NCBI RefSeq assembly: GCF_013402875.1
Contig: NZ_CP058579.1
Coordinates: 2,480,001 to 2,544,000, forward strand
DNA: 64,000 bases
Direction of reading: 5' to 3'
Origin: Halorarum salinum
GTDB taxonomy: Archaea; Halobacteriota; Halobacteria; Halobacteriales; Haloferacaceae
In this document: positions 8,198-17,691 of the stretch, one piece after another
How the letters are laid out: each line of letters begins with the position of its first letter
Numbering within the stretch: the stretch's first letter is position 1
The notes under the pieces: model-generated
What the model was told of the DNA's origin: nothing
What the model saw: only the letters and a program-made list of their open reading frames with translations
The model's database searches: none
Program-made: the position numbers and the translations under genes

Positions 8198-9279
8198 AGG
8201 TTGTCGTGCTTGTACTGGTAGTAGAGGTACGGGGCGACGACCGCGAGCGCCATCGCGAACAGGATGACCGCGATGGCCGCGCCGTACGCCCAGTTCGTGT
8301 TGCTGTACGCCTCACGGACCATCTTCGTCGCGAGGATGTCCGCGCCGTTGGGCGGGCGGTACCCCCCGACGAGCGCGTAGAGGAAGTCGAACGCCTTCAG
8401 CGCGAACACCATCAGGACGACGGTGGCGCTGAGCGTCGCGTTCTTCAGCTGGGGGACGATGACCCGCCAGTACATCCGCGGGACGCTGGCGCCGTCCACC
8501 TTCGCGGCCTCGAAGTGCTCGTCCGGGATGGCCCGGAGCGCGGCGAGGTAGACGACCATCGTGTAGCCGCTGAACTGCCAGACCAGCGCGAAGACGACCG
8601 CCCACAGCACCAGACTGGAGTTGCCGATCCAGTTGTACGGTCCGAGGCCGACGACGCCGAGCGTCGCGTTGACGATGCCGCTGTCGAAGTCGTACATCCA
8701 CAGCCAGAACTGCGCGGTCACGACGAACGACAGGCTCATCGGCAGCAGGTAGATGGTCCGGAACGTGTTCTCGAACCGGATCCCGCGGTCCACGAGGATC
8801 GCCACCAGCAGCCCGATGGCGAGCGCGACGAGCGTGAACGCGACCAGCAGGACGAACGTGTTGACCGCGGCCTCTATCACGTACGGGTCGCCGGCCGCCC
8901 GGACGTACATGTCGAAATCGAGGTTCGAGTAGTCCGGCGACCCGAACTCCGAGAAGTCGGTCAGCGAGATGAGGACGTTCCAGCCGATCGTCCCGTAGAC
9001 GAAGAACGCCATCAGCAGGAACGTCGGCAGCCAGAACGGCGCCGATTCGAGGAAGTCCCTGCCGAACGTGCGAGCGAGCCGCGACCGCTCGCCCCGCCCT
9101 TCGGTCACCCCGCCGTCGGTCGCCACCCGTTCCCCCCCGCCGCTACCGTCGGTCACCGCTCGGTTCCCCTCGCCGTTGCCGTCGGTCCCTGCTCGCCCCT
9201 CCTCGCCCCCGTCCGACTCCTCCCGATCGCCTGACCGACCGCTGCCGGAACGCATCAAAGATTTTAGAATATCGGGCAT
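8194..9279 (-). CDS. ABC transporter permease (MalF-like)
   Basis: The 361-residue protein has a long hydrophilic Gly/Glu/Asp-rich N-terminal region of roughly 75 residues followed by six hydrophobic segments. The EAA-type coupling motif lies in HFEAAKVDGASVPRMYWRVI. It is the first permease of the importer, between the lipoprotein gene (19 bases upstream) and the MalG-like permease, with which it overlaps by 4 bases. The start may instead be the Met at 9255 (MRSGSG); the low-complexity N-terminus gives no help in choosing. The hydrophilic leader is unusual for MalF proteins and may be a haloarchaeal acidic extension. Confidence 0.9.
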   Translation of the reverse strand: MPDILKSLMRSGSGRSGDREESDGGEEGRAGTDGNGEGNRAVTDGSGGGERVATDGGVTEGRGERSRLARTFGRDFLESAPFWLPTFLLMAFFVYGTIGWNVLISLTDFSEFGSPDYSNLDFDMYVRAAGDPYVIEAAVNTFVLLVAFTLVALAIGLLVAILVDRGIRFENTFRTIYLLPMSLSFVVTAQFWLWMYDFDSGIVNATLGVVGLGPYNWIGNSSLVLWAVVFALVWQFSGYTMVVYLAALRAIPDEHFEAAKVDGASVPRMYWRVIVPQLKNATLSATVVLMVFALKAFDFLYALVGGYRPPNGADILATKMVREAYSNTNWAYGAAIAVILFAMALAVVAPYLYYQYKHDNL

Positions 9280-9298
9280 GGGACTGTGGCGTCGTGTG

Positions 9299-10567
9299 TC
9301 AGCCCTGGACCGTCGACATGAACTCCTCGGTGGCCGCGTCCACGTCGTACGGGCCGGAGAACTGCGAGGAGATCACGTTCTCGAGGTCGCTCATCTGCTC
9401 GGGCTCGACCGCCAGTCCGTGCGCGAGCGTCGGCGGCTTCTGCTCGGCGTTCTCGAAGTCCTCGATCGTCTCCTCGAGGTACGGGCCGAACTCGCTGGTG
9501 TCGACGTCCGTCCGCGTCGGGATCGAGCCCTTGTACTGGTTGAACGCGACCTGCGCCTTCTCGGTGCCGACGAACTCCATGAACGTCTTCGTGCTCTCGG
9601 GCGACGGGTTGTCGCCGGGCATGATGAACGAGTCGATGTGGAGCGTGTACGTCCCCTCGGTGCCGGGGAAGGGGACGTGGCCCCAGTGCTCGTCGTAGTC
9701 GAAGCCGTCGGAGTTCCGGTAGGCGCCCGCGGCCCAGTTCCCCTGGTGGATGAACGCCGCCTCGCCGTTGATGATCTTCTCGTTCGCCGCGGTGAGGTCC
9801 GTCGAGGACGCGTCGTCGTTGATGTGGTTCTCGAGGATCTCGGCGGTCGTCTCGAAGGCGGTCCGCACCGCGTCCTCGCCGCCCTCGCCGTTGATGAAGC
9901 TCATGTAGGCGTCGTAGCCGCCCGTCGAGAGCAGCACCACGCCGACGAGCTGGAGCGTCGTCCACGCGCCCTGCATCGCCTGGGCCATGGGCGTCGCGTC
10001 CGTCTCCGACGCGACGGTCTCGAGCGCGTCCAGCAGCGCGTCGGCCGAGTCGATCGAGGAGGGGTCGACGCCCGCCGCCTCGACGACCTCGACGTTGTAG
10101 AACAGGCAGTTCAGCCGGTGGGAGCCGATGGGGACGGCGCGGTACTCGCCGTCGTACTGGCAGAGGTCGGCCGCCTCCTGGACGTGGGAGTCGACGAGGC
10201 CGTTCTCCCAGACGTCCGTCACGTCACCCAGGACGCCGTCGTACTGGGTGAGGTTGTTCCCCGGCCACCCGGCGAACGCGCTCGGCGGGTCGCCGCTGTT
10301 CAGCCGGTTCGCGACGACGGTGTCCAGGTTCTGGTTGCCGCCGCCGCCGATGGGGCTGAAGTTGGTCTCGACGTCTGGGTGTTCCTCCTGGAACGCCTCG
10401 ACGAGCGCCTCCTCGGCCTGGGCGCCGTCGCCGCCGGTCCAGCCGTGGAGGACTTCCAGTTCGTTGCTTCCGCCGCCCATACAGCCAGCGAAGCCCGTCA
10501 GCCCCGCGGCACCGGCGCCCGCCGCGCCTTTCAGATACGTCCGCCGTGAGATTCCGGTATCGTTCAT
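9299..10567 (-). CDS. Extracellular solute-binding lipoprotein of sugar-type ABC importer
   Basis: The 422-residue protein opens with a twin-arginine signal (Arg8-Arg9 in SRRTYLKG) followed by an Ala/Gly-rich hydrophobic stretch and a lipobox GFAGC with Cys29, so it is probably exported folded and lipid-anchored outside. The mature part (ELEVLHGWTGGDGAQAEEAL) has the typical start of family 1 sugar-binding proteins, and Trp/Asn/Asp-rich segments such as HQGNWAAGAYRNSDG resemble ligand-pocket regions. It heads the operon binding protein, permease, permease, ATPase. Its promoter should lie in the 158-base gap before 10727. The substrate is probably a sugar but cannot be named from sequence. Confidence 0.93.
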   Translation of the reverse strand: MNDTGISRRTYLKGAAGAGAAGLTGFAGCMGGGSNELEVLHGWTGGDGAQAEEALVEAFQEEHPDVETNFSPIGGGGNQNLDTVVANRLNSGDPPSAFAGWPGNNLTQYDGVLGDVTDVWENGLVDSHVQEAADLCQYDGEYRAVPIGSHRLNCLFYNVEVVEAAGVDPSSIDSADALLDALETVASETDATPMAQAMQGAWTTLQLVGVVLLSTGGYDAYMSFINGEGGEDAVRTAFETTAEILENHINDDASSTDLTAANEKIINGEAAFIHQGNWAAGAYRNSDGFDYDEHWGHVPFPGTEGTYTLHIDSFIMPGDNPSPESTKTFMEFVGTEKAQVAFNQYKGSIPTRTDVDTSEFGPYLEETIEDFENAEQKPPTLAHGLAVEPEQMSDLENVISSQFSGPYDVDAATEEFMSTVQG

Positions 10568-10726
10568 CGTTTTTCCTCCGTGTGAGAGGTCGACGGGTTG
10601 TTCAGGAAGCTACCACTTAACCCTTCTCAAGTTAACTCCGCAACGAGTGAATTTCGCCCACAGCGTGTCGTATCGAAACGATATCGGGCGAGGCCGTCCG
10701 CCCGTCCGGTCGGAGGTCGGCACCCC

Positions 10727-13072
10727 TCACGGCACCGGTTCGTCCGTCCCGGCCAGCGCGTTCAGCAGCGTCACCGCCTCGGGCTTCGAGAGGGGGTCGT
10801 TCGCGTTCCCGCAGTGGGGCGACTGCACGCAGGCCGGGCAGCCGTCCGCGCAGTCGCAGGCGGCGATCAGCCGCGCGGTTCGACCCATCAGGTCCGCGGC
10901 GAAGCCGTACGCCTCGCGCGTGAGGCCGACCCCGCCGGGGTAGCCGTCGTAGACGAACACCGTCGACCGCCCCGTGTGGGGGTGGTACGGCGTCGAGAGG
11001 CCGCCGACGTCGGCCCGGTCACACAGCAGCGAGAGCGGCATGAGCGATATCATCCCGTGTTCGGCCGCGTGGATGCCGCCGTTGAACCCCGCCTCCCCGC
11101 CGATGGACCGCATCTCGGACTCCACGTCGTCGGGGACGGTGTAGTAGACGGCCGTGGTCCGGAGGCTCGTCTCGGGCAGGTCGAGGAGTTCGGTGCCGAG
11201 CGTCTCCCCGGTCGAGCCGTCGCGTCGCTCGAACCCGGTTATCTGCTCGGTGACGGTGACGTCCGCGAACCTGACGGGCGTGTCGGGCCTGTCCTCCAGC
11301 GGCTTCTCCCGACGGTCCGCCTCCACGGTCACCTCCTTGTCGGTGAGGACCTTCGTGTAGTAGTCGGCCCACGTGGGCTGGAGCCGGGCGACGTCGCGCT
11401 CGAGGTCCAGGTCGACGACCTCGTAGGACTGCCCCTGCTGGTGGTAGATCGCCCCAGGGTGGGCGTCCCGGAGCGCGTCCGAGAACGACAGCGTCGCGAC
11501 GCGGTCGTTGGAGCGGCCGTCGAGCAGGGTCACCTCGCGCTCGTCGATGGTGCGGAGGCTCATGGAGTGCTGTGGGCTCTCCCCGCCCGCGTGGGTCCAG
11601 CGGATCCCGTCGGCCGTGGTGCGCCGCTCCAGGGTCCCGACCGTCTCGAGGTCCGAGACGAGCCCGGGGAACCCCTCGCCGAAGTGGCGCTCGTCGCCCC
11701 GCGAGAGCCAGTTCTCCGCGGCCGCGCAAGCGACGTGTCCGGGGCGGAGTTCGTCGTTCCGCGGGTCGACCATCGCCTTCTCGGGATCGCCGTCGAAGAA
11801 GTCCTCCGGGTTCGCCATCAGGTACTGGTCGAGCTGGTCCTCGCCGCCGACCATCACGACGAGCGCCGGGTCCTCGCCACGCCCGGCGCGCCCGGCCCGC
11901 TGGAACGCGGACATCCGGGTGCCCGGGTAGCCGTCGAGGATCACCGCGTCCAGCCCGCCGACGTCGACGCCGAGTTCGAGCGCGTTCGTCGACCAGACGC
12001 CGCGCACGTCCCCCGAGTGGAGGCCGTCCTCGATCTCCCGCCGCCGCTCGTGGGTGAGCGCGGCCTGGTACGCCTCGACGTCGCCCGCGAGGTCGTCGCG
12101 TCCCCGGTTCCGGAGCTCCTCGGCGGAGTCGGTCGCGTACCGTTCGGCGGTCTGTCTCGCACGCGTGAACACGAGCGTCTGGTGCCCCCTCGAGACGAGG
12201 TCACAGAAGAGCCGCTTCGCCTCCGTGTGGCTCGACCGTCGCCGGCCGGACTGCCGGTCCGCGATCTCGTCCCCGTACTCCGGCGGGTTCCAGAGCACCC
12301 AGTTGCGGGGTCCGCGCGCGGAGGCGTCCTCGTCGACGAGCGTGAACCCCTCCTCGGGGTGGCCCGTGACCCTGCTCGCGTGCTCGACGGGGTTGCCGAC
12401 GGTCGCCGAGCAGCAGACGAACTGCGGGTCGGCGCCGTACCGCTCGCAGATCCGGTTCAGCCGCCGCATCGTCAGCGCGACCTGCGAGCCGAACACGCCC
12501 CGGTAGCCGTGCACCTCGTCGATGACGACGAGTTCGAGCGAGGAGAAGAACCACTCCCAGTGCTTGTACGCCCAGGGGAGCAGCGCGTAGTGGAGCATGT
12601 CCGGGTTCGAGAGGAGGACGGTCGGCCGCCGGCTCCGGACGTCCCGCTTCTCGGCGTCCGAGAGCCGGCCCGTGTACTGGTCGACCGAGACGCGCGAGCC
12701 GAAGCCGAGCCCCTCCGCCAGCCCCGAGAGCGTCCCGGACTGGTCGGAGATGAGCGCGTTCTGGGGCGCGAGATACAGCGTCCGCCCGCCGTGGTCCATC
12801 GCGTTCTCGAACGCCGGCACCGTGTAGGCGAGCGACTTCCCGCTCGCCGTCCGCGTCGCGAGCACCACGTCGTCCTCGTCGCGTGTCGCCTCGATCGCCC
12901 GCGCCTGGTGCTCGTAGAGGCGCTCGATCCCCTCGCCCTCGAGCGCCTCGGCCAGCCGCGGTTCGAGGTCGAGGCCCCGGACCGCCGCCTGCCGGCCCGG
13001 GAGCGTCCGCTCGGCGGCGATCTGCCCCTCGTAGTAGGGGCGGTCCCGCAGCCACGCGACGGTTTCGTCCAC
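10727..13072 (-). CDS. MrfA-like DEAD/DEAH helicase with C-terminal zinc cluster
   Basis: The 781-residue protein has an SF2 helicase core: Walker A TRTASGKS near residue 73-80, DEVH near 186, SAT (CCSATVGN), and motif [10 protein letters not shown]. The C-terminal half matches the DUF1998 region of the MrfA family, ending in a Cys cluster (Cys739, 741, 745, 748, 754 in [16 protein letters not shown]). Bacillus MrfA repairs mitomycin C adducts and binds zinc through such a cluster; that a haloarchaeal relative repairs bulky DNA damage is inference. It is transcribed divergently from the Dps-like gene. It is sometimes annotated only as DEAD/DEAH helicase or Hrq1-like. Confidence 0.9.
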   Translation of the reverse strand: MDETVAWLRDRPYYEGQIAAERTLPGRQAAVRGLDLEPRLAEALEGEGIERLYEHQARAIEATRDEDDVVLATRTASGKSLAYTVPAFENAMDHGGRTLYLAPQNALISDQSGTLSGLAEGLGFGSRVSVDQYTGRLSDAEKRDVRSRRPTVLLSNPDMLHYALLPWAYKHWEWFFSSLELVVIDEVHGYRGVFGSQVALTMRRLNRICERYGADPQFVCCSATVGNPVEHASRVTGHPEEGFTLVDEDASARGPRNWVLWNPPEYGDEIADRQSGRRRSSHTEAKRLFCDLVSRGHQTLVFTRARQTAERYATDSAEELRNRGRDDLAGDVEAYQAALTHERRREIEDGLHSGDVRGVWSTNALELGVDVGGLDAVILDGYPGTRMSAFQRAGRAGRGEDPALVVMVGGEDQLDQYLMANPEDFFDGDPEKAMVDPRNDELRPGHVACAAAENWLSRGDERHFGEGFPGLVSDLETVGTLERRTTADGIRWTHAGGESPQHSMSLRTIDEREVTLLDGRSNDRVATLSFSDALRDAHPGAIYHQQGQSYEVVDLDLERDVARLQPTWADYYTKVLTDKEVTVEADRREKPLEDRPDTPVRFADVTVTEQITGFERRDGSTGETLGTELLDLPETSLRTTAVYYTVPDDVESEMRSIGGEAGFNGGIHAAEHGMISLMPLSLLCDRADVGGLSTPYHPHTGRSTVFVYDGYPGGVGLTREAYGFAADLMGRTARLIAACDCADGCPACVQSPHCGNANDPLSKPEAVTLLNALAGTDEPVP

Positions 13073-13249
13073 GGATTCCCTCCGACCCGGCCCCGCTTAC
13101 CGGTTGCGATGGCGGGCCGTTCGTCCCGTCCCGCGTCCGCCGTGACGCGATGCCGACCGCGCCGAAATTCGTCGAGTCCGAACTCTCCGCCGCCTCAGCA
13201 GGAGCTTCGATCCCCGAAGACGCCAACTCGGAATCACGTTTGCCGAAGA

Positions 13250-13257
13250 TTATTTTC
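13250..13257 (+). promoter_or_regulatory. TATA-like box for the Dps-like gene
   Basis: The AT-rich octamer attatttt stands out in a GC-rich 213-base divergent gap, 29-36 bases before the ATG at 13286. That spacing suggests a short 5' leader of up to about ten bases. Confidence 0.5.
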
Positions 13258-13285
13258 CGGTTCCGCCACAACGTCGTCCCGCATC

Positions 13286-13909
13286 ATGTCCGAGAAGCCG
13301 CACGCGTCGGGCACGGTGGAGCCCGGCGACACGAGCAAGCGAGTCGGCGTCGAGACCATCCGAGAACGCGGCGTGGACGTCGAGGAGCTCCTCGGGAAGC
13401 TCGTCGACGCGACGGCGGCGGAGTTCACGACGTACTACTACTACACGAACCTCCGGATGCACCTCGCGGGCGAGGAGGACTACAAGGAGATCGCCGAGGA
13501 CGCGCGCCTCGAGGACCGCGCGCACTTCGAGCTCATGGCCCCGCGCATCTACGAGCTCGGCGGGATGCTCCCGAACGACATGAAGGAGTTCGAGGACCGC
13601 GCGTCCTGCCCGAGCCCGAAGCTCCCCGACCCGCCGACCGCGGAGAACATCCTGGAGGAACTGCTCGAGGCCGAACGGTGTGCCATCCGGACCTGGAGCG
13701 AGGTCTGCGACATGACCCACGGGAAGGACCCGCGCACGTACGACCTCGCCTCGCGCATCCTGAACGAGGAGGTCGACCACGAGGCGTGGTTCGTCGAACT
13801 GCTCTCGAAGGAGCGGGACGGCGAGGTCAACCCCGCCGGCCACTTCACCCGCGGGGAACCCGGCGACGCGCCCTACTCGACGAACAACCGGTTCAACGAC
13901 TCCGCCTGA
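13286..13909 (+). CDS. Dps-like ferritin (DPSL/thioferritin type)
   Basis: The 207-residue protein is a four-helix ferritin-fold protein that should oxidise and store iron and detoxify peroxide, possibly protecting DNA. Ferroxidase-type ligands are visible: Glu46, an ExxxH pair (Glu76, His80), Glu130 and an EExxH segment (Glu162, His165). Cys132 and Cys141 on one helix, plus Cys108, match the conserved cysteines described for archaeal Dps-like (DPSL) proteins, which combine a Dps dodecamer with a bacterioferritin-like metal site. The ATG at 13286 is preferred because a TATA-like box precedes it and the frame upstream is not coding-like. The last 30 residues (from GHFTRG) look like a disordered tail. 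Confidence 0.88.
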   Translation: MSEKPHASGTVEPGDTSKRVGVETIRERGVDVEELLGKLVDATAAEFTTYYYYTNLRMHLAGEEDYKEIAEDARLEDRAHFELMAPRIYELGGMLPNDMKEFEDRASCPSPKLPDPPTAENILEELLEAERCAIRTWSEVCDMTHGKDPRTYDLASRILNEEVDHEAWFVELLSKERDGEVNPAGHFTRGEPGDAPYSTNNRFNDSA

Positions 13910-14150
13910 GCGGGCGGTCGGCCGGCCAGCCCGGGCTCGTTTTTCGGGTCGATCGGCGTCTCGGCTCGTTCCTCGTCGGTCGTCGGTATCCGCGTTCACG
14001 GAACGCCTCGCGTACCCGACCTCCCGTCCGCGGGTCCCTGGCCCCGGCCATCCACGGTCCGCTCGTGACCCGTCGACCGGCCCCCGCCCGGCACGGTTCA
14101 CTTCCGCCCCGCCCCGCGCAGTTTTCCCGCCGCGGCGCGCCCCGGGAAGC

Positions 14151-14618
14151 ATGGACGAGCCGTTCACCGTCCCGACCCCCGGCGGGACGCTCACCCTCGA
14201 CGCGACGTGGGTCGCCGCGACGCCCGGGGAGGTCCGCGAACAGGCGGCCGAGTACGACTCGGGAGAGCGGACGACCTTCGACGTCGGCGTCCGCTACCCC
14301 GACTCGTTCACCGGGGAGGTGATGCGCGCGATGGCGGCCATCCCGTACGGCGAGACGCGGACGTACGGCGACCTCGCCGACCGGCTCGGGACCAGCCCCG
14401 TCGCCGTCGGCGGCGCCTGCGGCCGCAACCCCGTCCCGCTCGTGGTGCCGTGTCACCGCGTCGTCGGCGCCGACGGCCTCCGCGGCTTCTCGGGCGACGG
14501 CGGCGTCGACCAGAAGCGCGCGCTGCTGGCCCACGAGGGGGCGCTGCCCGACGCGGCCGAGTCGGCGGACGGGCGCGACGGGACGACCCGACAGCTGACC
14601 CTCCCCGACGTCGAGTGA
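14151..14618 (+). CDS. ogt: Methylated-DNA--protein-cysteine methyltransferase
   Basis: The 155-residue protein should remove alkyl groups from O6-alkylguanine in a suicide reaction. The active site PCHRVV has the acceptor Cys101, preceded by the helix-turn-helix segment (YGDLADRLGTSPVAVGGACGRNP) and followed by the GLRGFSGDGG loop and the KRALLAHEG helix. The N-terminal domain is short and divergent, as in many archaeal members. The tail of about 25 Asp/Ser/Gly-rich residues is probably unstructured. It is 47 bases upstream of the ferredoxin gene on the same strand and may be cotranscribed, although no functional link is obvious. Confidence 0.92.
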   Translation: MDEPFTVPTPGGTLTLDATWVAATPGEVREQAAEYDSGERTTFDVGVRYPDSFTGEVMRAMAAIPYGETRTYGDLADRLGTSPVAVGGACGRNPVPLVVPCHRVVGADGLRGFSGDGGVDQKRALLAHEGALPDAAESADGRDGTTRQLTLPDVE

Positions 14619-14665
14619 CCGGCCCGGGCGGGCTCCTTTTGGCCGTGCCGCCCCGACACGGAGGC

Positions 14666-15037
14666 GTGACCCACACGGTCGAACTCGTCGTCCCGGAGGA
14701 CGCCGACGTCGAGGGCGCGGAGTCGGGTACGACCGTTGCGCTGGAGGTCGCCGAGGACCAGTCGGTGCTCGGGGCCGCCCGCGACGCCGGGGTCTGGCTC
14801 CCCGCGGACTGCCAGCGCGGCTGGTGTACGACCTGCGCGGGGAAACTCCTGGAGGGGGAGCTCGACCACTCGCGCGCGAGACGGTACTTCGAGGCGGACG
14901 AGGAGGAGGGGTTCGCGCTGCTCTGTACCGCTCTCCCGCGGTCGGACTGCCGCGTCGAGGTGGCGGCGCACGGGGAACTGCTCCGGCACCGCGCCGACCA
15001 CGACAGGCCGCCCGGAAACGCGAAGCTGAACGACTGA
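14666..15037 (+). CDS. Plant-type [2Fe-2S] ferredoxin
   Basis: The 123-residue acidic protein binds a 2Fe-2S cluster through Cys49, Cys54, Cys57 (CQRGWCTTC) and Cys87 (LLCTALP), the plant-type CxxxxCxxC...C spacing. The first 40 residues form the beta-grasp strand pair. The start is GTG, supported by the clear TVELVVPEDAD strand directly after it and by the absence of coding signal before it. The C-terminal HRADHDRPPG segment is an extension beyond the minimal fold. It probably carries electrons for a cytoplasmic oxidoreductase; which one cannot be told from the neighbours. Confidence 0.9.
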   Translation: MTHTVELVVPEDADVEGAESGTTVALEVAEDQSVLGAARDAGVWLPADCQRGWCTTCAGKLLEGELDHSRARRYFEADEEEGFALLCTALPRSDCRVEVAAHGELLRHRADHDRPPGNAKLND

Positions 15038-15093
15038 GCTGAACGGCCGGAGACGCGAACGGGGACCGACCGGGAAGCGAAGCGCCCCGGGGG

Positions 15094-16836
15094 TCAGAAC
15101 AGGCCGGGGAAGAGGACGTAGGAGAACAGCATCGCGAGCACGCCGACGCCCAGCGCGTAGTAGACGAGCGGGATGAGGTTCAGGCGCATGACGCGCCCCT
15201 CCTCGCCCAGGAGCCCGACGGTCGCGAGCGCCGCCACGATGTTGTGGATCGCGACGAGGTTGCCGATGGCGCCGCCGACCGCCTGCGCGCCGACGATGAT
15301 CTGTCGCGGGAGCCCGAGCTGTTCGGCGGCCTCGAACTGGAACCCGCCGAACGTGATGTTCGAGACGGTGTTCGAGCCGGCCATCGCGGCGCCGAGCGCG
15401 CCGATGAGCGCGGCGAAGAACGGGTAGACGGGGCCGAAGAAGCTCGCCGTCGCCTGCGCGAGCACGACGATCATGCTCCCCTCGGCCGGCGCGCCGGGGT
15501 GTGCCGCGGAGTTGATCATCACCTGCACCATCGCGATGACGAACACGAGCGCGATGAACGGCGCGACGATCTTCTCGACGGCCTCGCGCCAGGCGGCGGA
15601 GACCTGTTCGCCGCTCATGCCGAATATCGGGATCGCCAGCACCGCGCTCACGATGAGCCAGAAGCCAGGGACGCTCATCCAGGCGACGTCGTTGGCGAGG
15701 TCCGTCCCGAGGATCCCCTCCCATCCGAGGACGAACATCGGTTCGCTGATGAACGCCGCGACGGGGTCGACCGCGCGGGTGATCACGAGCAGGACGACGA
15801 GCAGGACGTACGGCGACCACGCCCGCCAGATCGACATCTCGGAGTTCGCCGCGACCCCGCCGTTGGCGACGGTGGCTCTCCCGGCCGAGGGACTTCCGCC
15901 GTTCCGGCCCGGTTCGATGGTGCCGACCCAGTGGGACGGCCACTCCTCCTGCGGGGGGAAGTCCCACTCGGTCTCCGGGAGGAAGTACCCGGCCTTCAGC
16001 GCGCCGACGGTGATGGCGCCCCCGACCATCGAGCCGATGAGGCTGGGGAACTCGGCGGTGAAGAACCACGCCGACAGCCAGTACGGGACGGCGAACGCCA
16101 AGCCCGCGAACACACAGAGCGGCACTACCTCTCGGATCTGTTCCAGCGACCGGCTGTCGTCCTCGCCGAAGAAGTGCACGATCATGCCGACGGCGAACAG
16201 CGGCATCGCCCAGCCGATCAGCGCGTGGTAGGTCGCGGCCCACGCGGCCACGGTCTGGGCGAACTCGGGGACCGTCATCCCGCCCGCCGAGATCGCCTCC
16301 CCGAAGCCGGCCGAACTCAGCGGGTCCTGGATGCCGACGATGATCGGTGTCCCGACCGCGCCGTAGGTCACGGCGATGATGTGGCCGATGATGGCCGCGA
16401 CCACGGCGGCCAGCGCCGGGAAGCCGAGTCCGAGCAGCAGCGGCGCGACGACCGCCGCGGGCGTGCCGAAGCCCGCCGCTCCCTCGATGAACGTCGCGAG
16501 GAAGAACGCGAGCAGGACGATCTGGACGCGCCGGTCGTCGCTGATCGACGCGAACCCGCGGTTGATCCTGTCGAACGCGCCCGCCTGCATCAGGGTGTAC
16601 AGCAGGAGGAGCGCCCCGAAGACGATCCAGAGGATCTCGAAGGCCGTCATGACGCCGACGATGGACGCCGCGGCCAGCCAGTCCGGCGGCATGTTCCAGG
16701 CGAAGTAGCCGACGGCCAGCGCCGTGACCCACGCGAGCGGCATCGCGCGCGTCGCGGGCCACAGGAACCCGACGAGCAGGCCGCCCGCCAGCAGCAGTGG
16801 TAGCGCCGCGAGCAGCAGTTCGACCGCGCTAGCCAT
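15094..16836 (-). CDS. lctP: L-lactate permease (LctP/LldP family)
   Basis: The 580-residue protein has about fourteen hydrophobic segments and the family's conserved stretches, for example ATFIEGAAGFGTPAAVVAP near residue 115, GHIIAVTYGAVGTP near 165 and a late AALIGALGAAMAGSNTVSN segment. LctP-family proteins are proton-coupled importers of lactate and sometimes glycolate. A central hydrophilic loop (PSAGRATVANGG) is rich in Ser/Gly and not conserved. The gene is divergent from lutC and the fused lutBA, so uptake and oxidation genes flank one promoter region of 237 bases. That pairing makes the lactate assignment firm. Confidence 0.93.
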   Translation of the reverse strand: MASAVELLLAALPLLLAGGLLVGFLWPATRAMPLAWVTALAVGYFAWNMPPDWLAAASIVGVMTAFEILWIVFGALLLLYTLMQAGAFDRINRGFASISDDRRVQIVLLAFFLATFIEGAAGFGTPAAVVAPLLLGLGFPALAAVVAAIIGHIIAVTYGAVGTPIIVGIQDPLSSAGFGEAISAGGMTVPEFAQTVAAWAATYHALIGWAMPLFAVGMIVHFFGEDDSRSLEQIREVVPLCVFAGLAFAVPYWLSAWFFTAEFPSLIGSMVGGAITVGALKAGYFLPETEWDFPPQEEWPSHWVGTIEPGRNGGSPSAGRATVANGGVAANSEMSIWRAWSPYVLLVVLLVITRAVDPVAAFISEPMFVLGWEGILGTDLANDVAWMSVPGFWLIVSAVLAIPIFGMSGEQVSAAWREAVEKIVAPFIALVFVIAMVQVMINSAAHPGAPAEGSMIVVLAQATASFFGPVYPFFAALIGALGAAMAGSNTVSNITFGGFQFEAAEQLGLPRQIIVGAQAVGGAIGNLVAIHNIVAALATVGLLGEEGRVMRLNLIPLVYYALGVGVLAMLFSYVLFPGLF

Positions 16837-16918
16837 GGCGGTGCCTCCGGTCGTCGCGATCCCTTCCGGTACCGACTCCCGACTCGTGTGTCGATGTCTG
16901 CCACATAGCTCCGGACGT

Positions 16919-16934
16919 ACACTTTTAATAGTGT
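16919..16934. promoter_or_regulatory. Palindrome in the divergent lactate promoter region
   Basis: A perfect inverted repeat ACACT-TTTAAT-AGTGT sits 83 bases before the lctP start, with its AT-rich spacer resembling a TATA element and a second AT-rich stretch (gtataaaacc) beside it. A further AT-rich box (atttatataat, about 16979-16989) lies toward lutC. The site could be an operator for a lactate-responsive regulator; no regulator gene is adjacent. Confidence 0.5.
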
Positions 16935-17073
16935 CGTATAAAACCTGCCGTCGGCTCGTTATTCTCTCCTACGGTCGAATTTATATAATGGTCCTTCGCG
17001 CTCGGATTCGGCGACGCCCCGCCTCGCGGAACCGTAGCGAACAATCATATGCGTCCGGCCGCACACGTGACCA

Positions 17074-17691
17074 ATGACACGCCGGACGACCGCAGCGTTC
17101 GAGGCGTCGCTCGACGGGCTAGACGTCGGTCGGACGCGGACGACGCCCGGGGGGTTCGAGGCGGTCCTCCGCGAGGTCGTCCGCCAGCCGGCCGTCGGCG
17201 TCCCCCTCCCGGACGAGGGCCTGTCGCTCCCCGCGTCGGTGACGACCGACGCGACCCCCGCGGAACTCGCCGACGCGGCGACCGGCGTCACCGCCGCCGC
17301 GCTCGGGATCGCGGACTACGGCAGCGTCGTCCTCCCCTCGACCGCGACGGGCGCCGAGCAGGTCAGCCTCTTTCCCCCGCTACACGTGGCCGTGCTCCGG
17401 GAGTCCGACGTCGTCGCCGGAATGCCCGAGGCGATCGAACGGCTGGCGCCGCTCCTGCGCGACGACCGGGGGAGCGCCGTCGTCGCGACCGGACCCAGCG
17501 CCACGGCCGACATGGGGGACCTCGTCCGGGGCGCACACGGACCGGAGGAGGTCCACGTCGTCATCGTCGAGGACGACGAAGGAACCCGGAACGGGACGGT
17601 CGACTCGGCGGGCGACGAGACGTCCGACGCGGGGGAGGGGGGGACGACCGGGAGCGTCGACGCCGGACCGGCGGGTGACGGCGATGAGTGA
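17074..17691 (+). CDS. lutC: LUD-domain protein, LutC-like
   Basis: The 205-residue protein carries a LUD domain (about residues 25-165), with the family's ALGIADYGSVVLPSTATGAEQVSLFPPLHVAVL core and the GPSATADMGDLVRGAHGPEEVHVVIV end. LutC is the non-iron-sulfur subunit of the LutABC L-lactate oxidation complex and acts in the cytoplasm. The remaining 40 residues are a low-complexity acidic Gly/Thr tail, a haloarchaeal feature not seen in bacterial LutC. The gene overlaps the start of the lutB-lutA fusion by 8 bases, so the products are probably made together. Divergent lctP supports the pathway assignment. Confidence 0.88.
   Translation: MTRRTTAAFEASLDGLDVGRTRTTPGGFEAVLREVVRQPAVGVPLPDEGLSLPASVTTDATPAELADAATGVTAAALGIADYGSVVLPSTATGAEQVSLFPPLHVAVLRESDVVAGMPEAIERLAPLLRDDRGSAVVATGPSATADMGDLVRGAHGPEEVHVVIVEDDEGTRNGTVDSAGDETSDAGEGGTTGSVDAGPAGDGDE

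Noticed and set aside
10598-13285. Long plus-strand extension of the Dps-like gene
   Set aside because: The frame is open for 2.7 kb upstream but is antisense to the MrfA-like helicase; the true start is the ATG at 13286 after a TATA-like box.
14453-16762. A 769-codon minus-strand frame overlapping the alkyltransferase, ferredoxin and lactate permease genes
   Set aside because: It is out of frame with the permease and gives Arg/Gly/Ala repeats with no domain.
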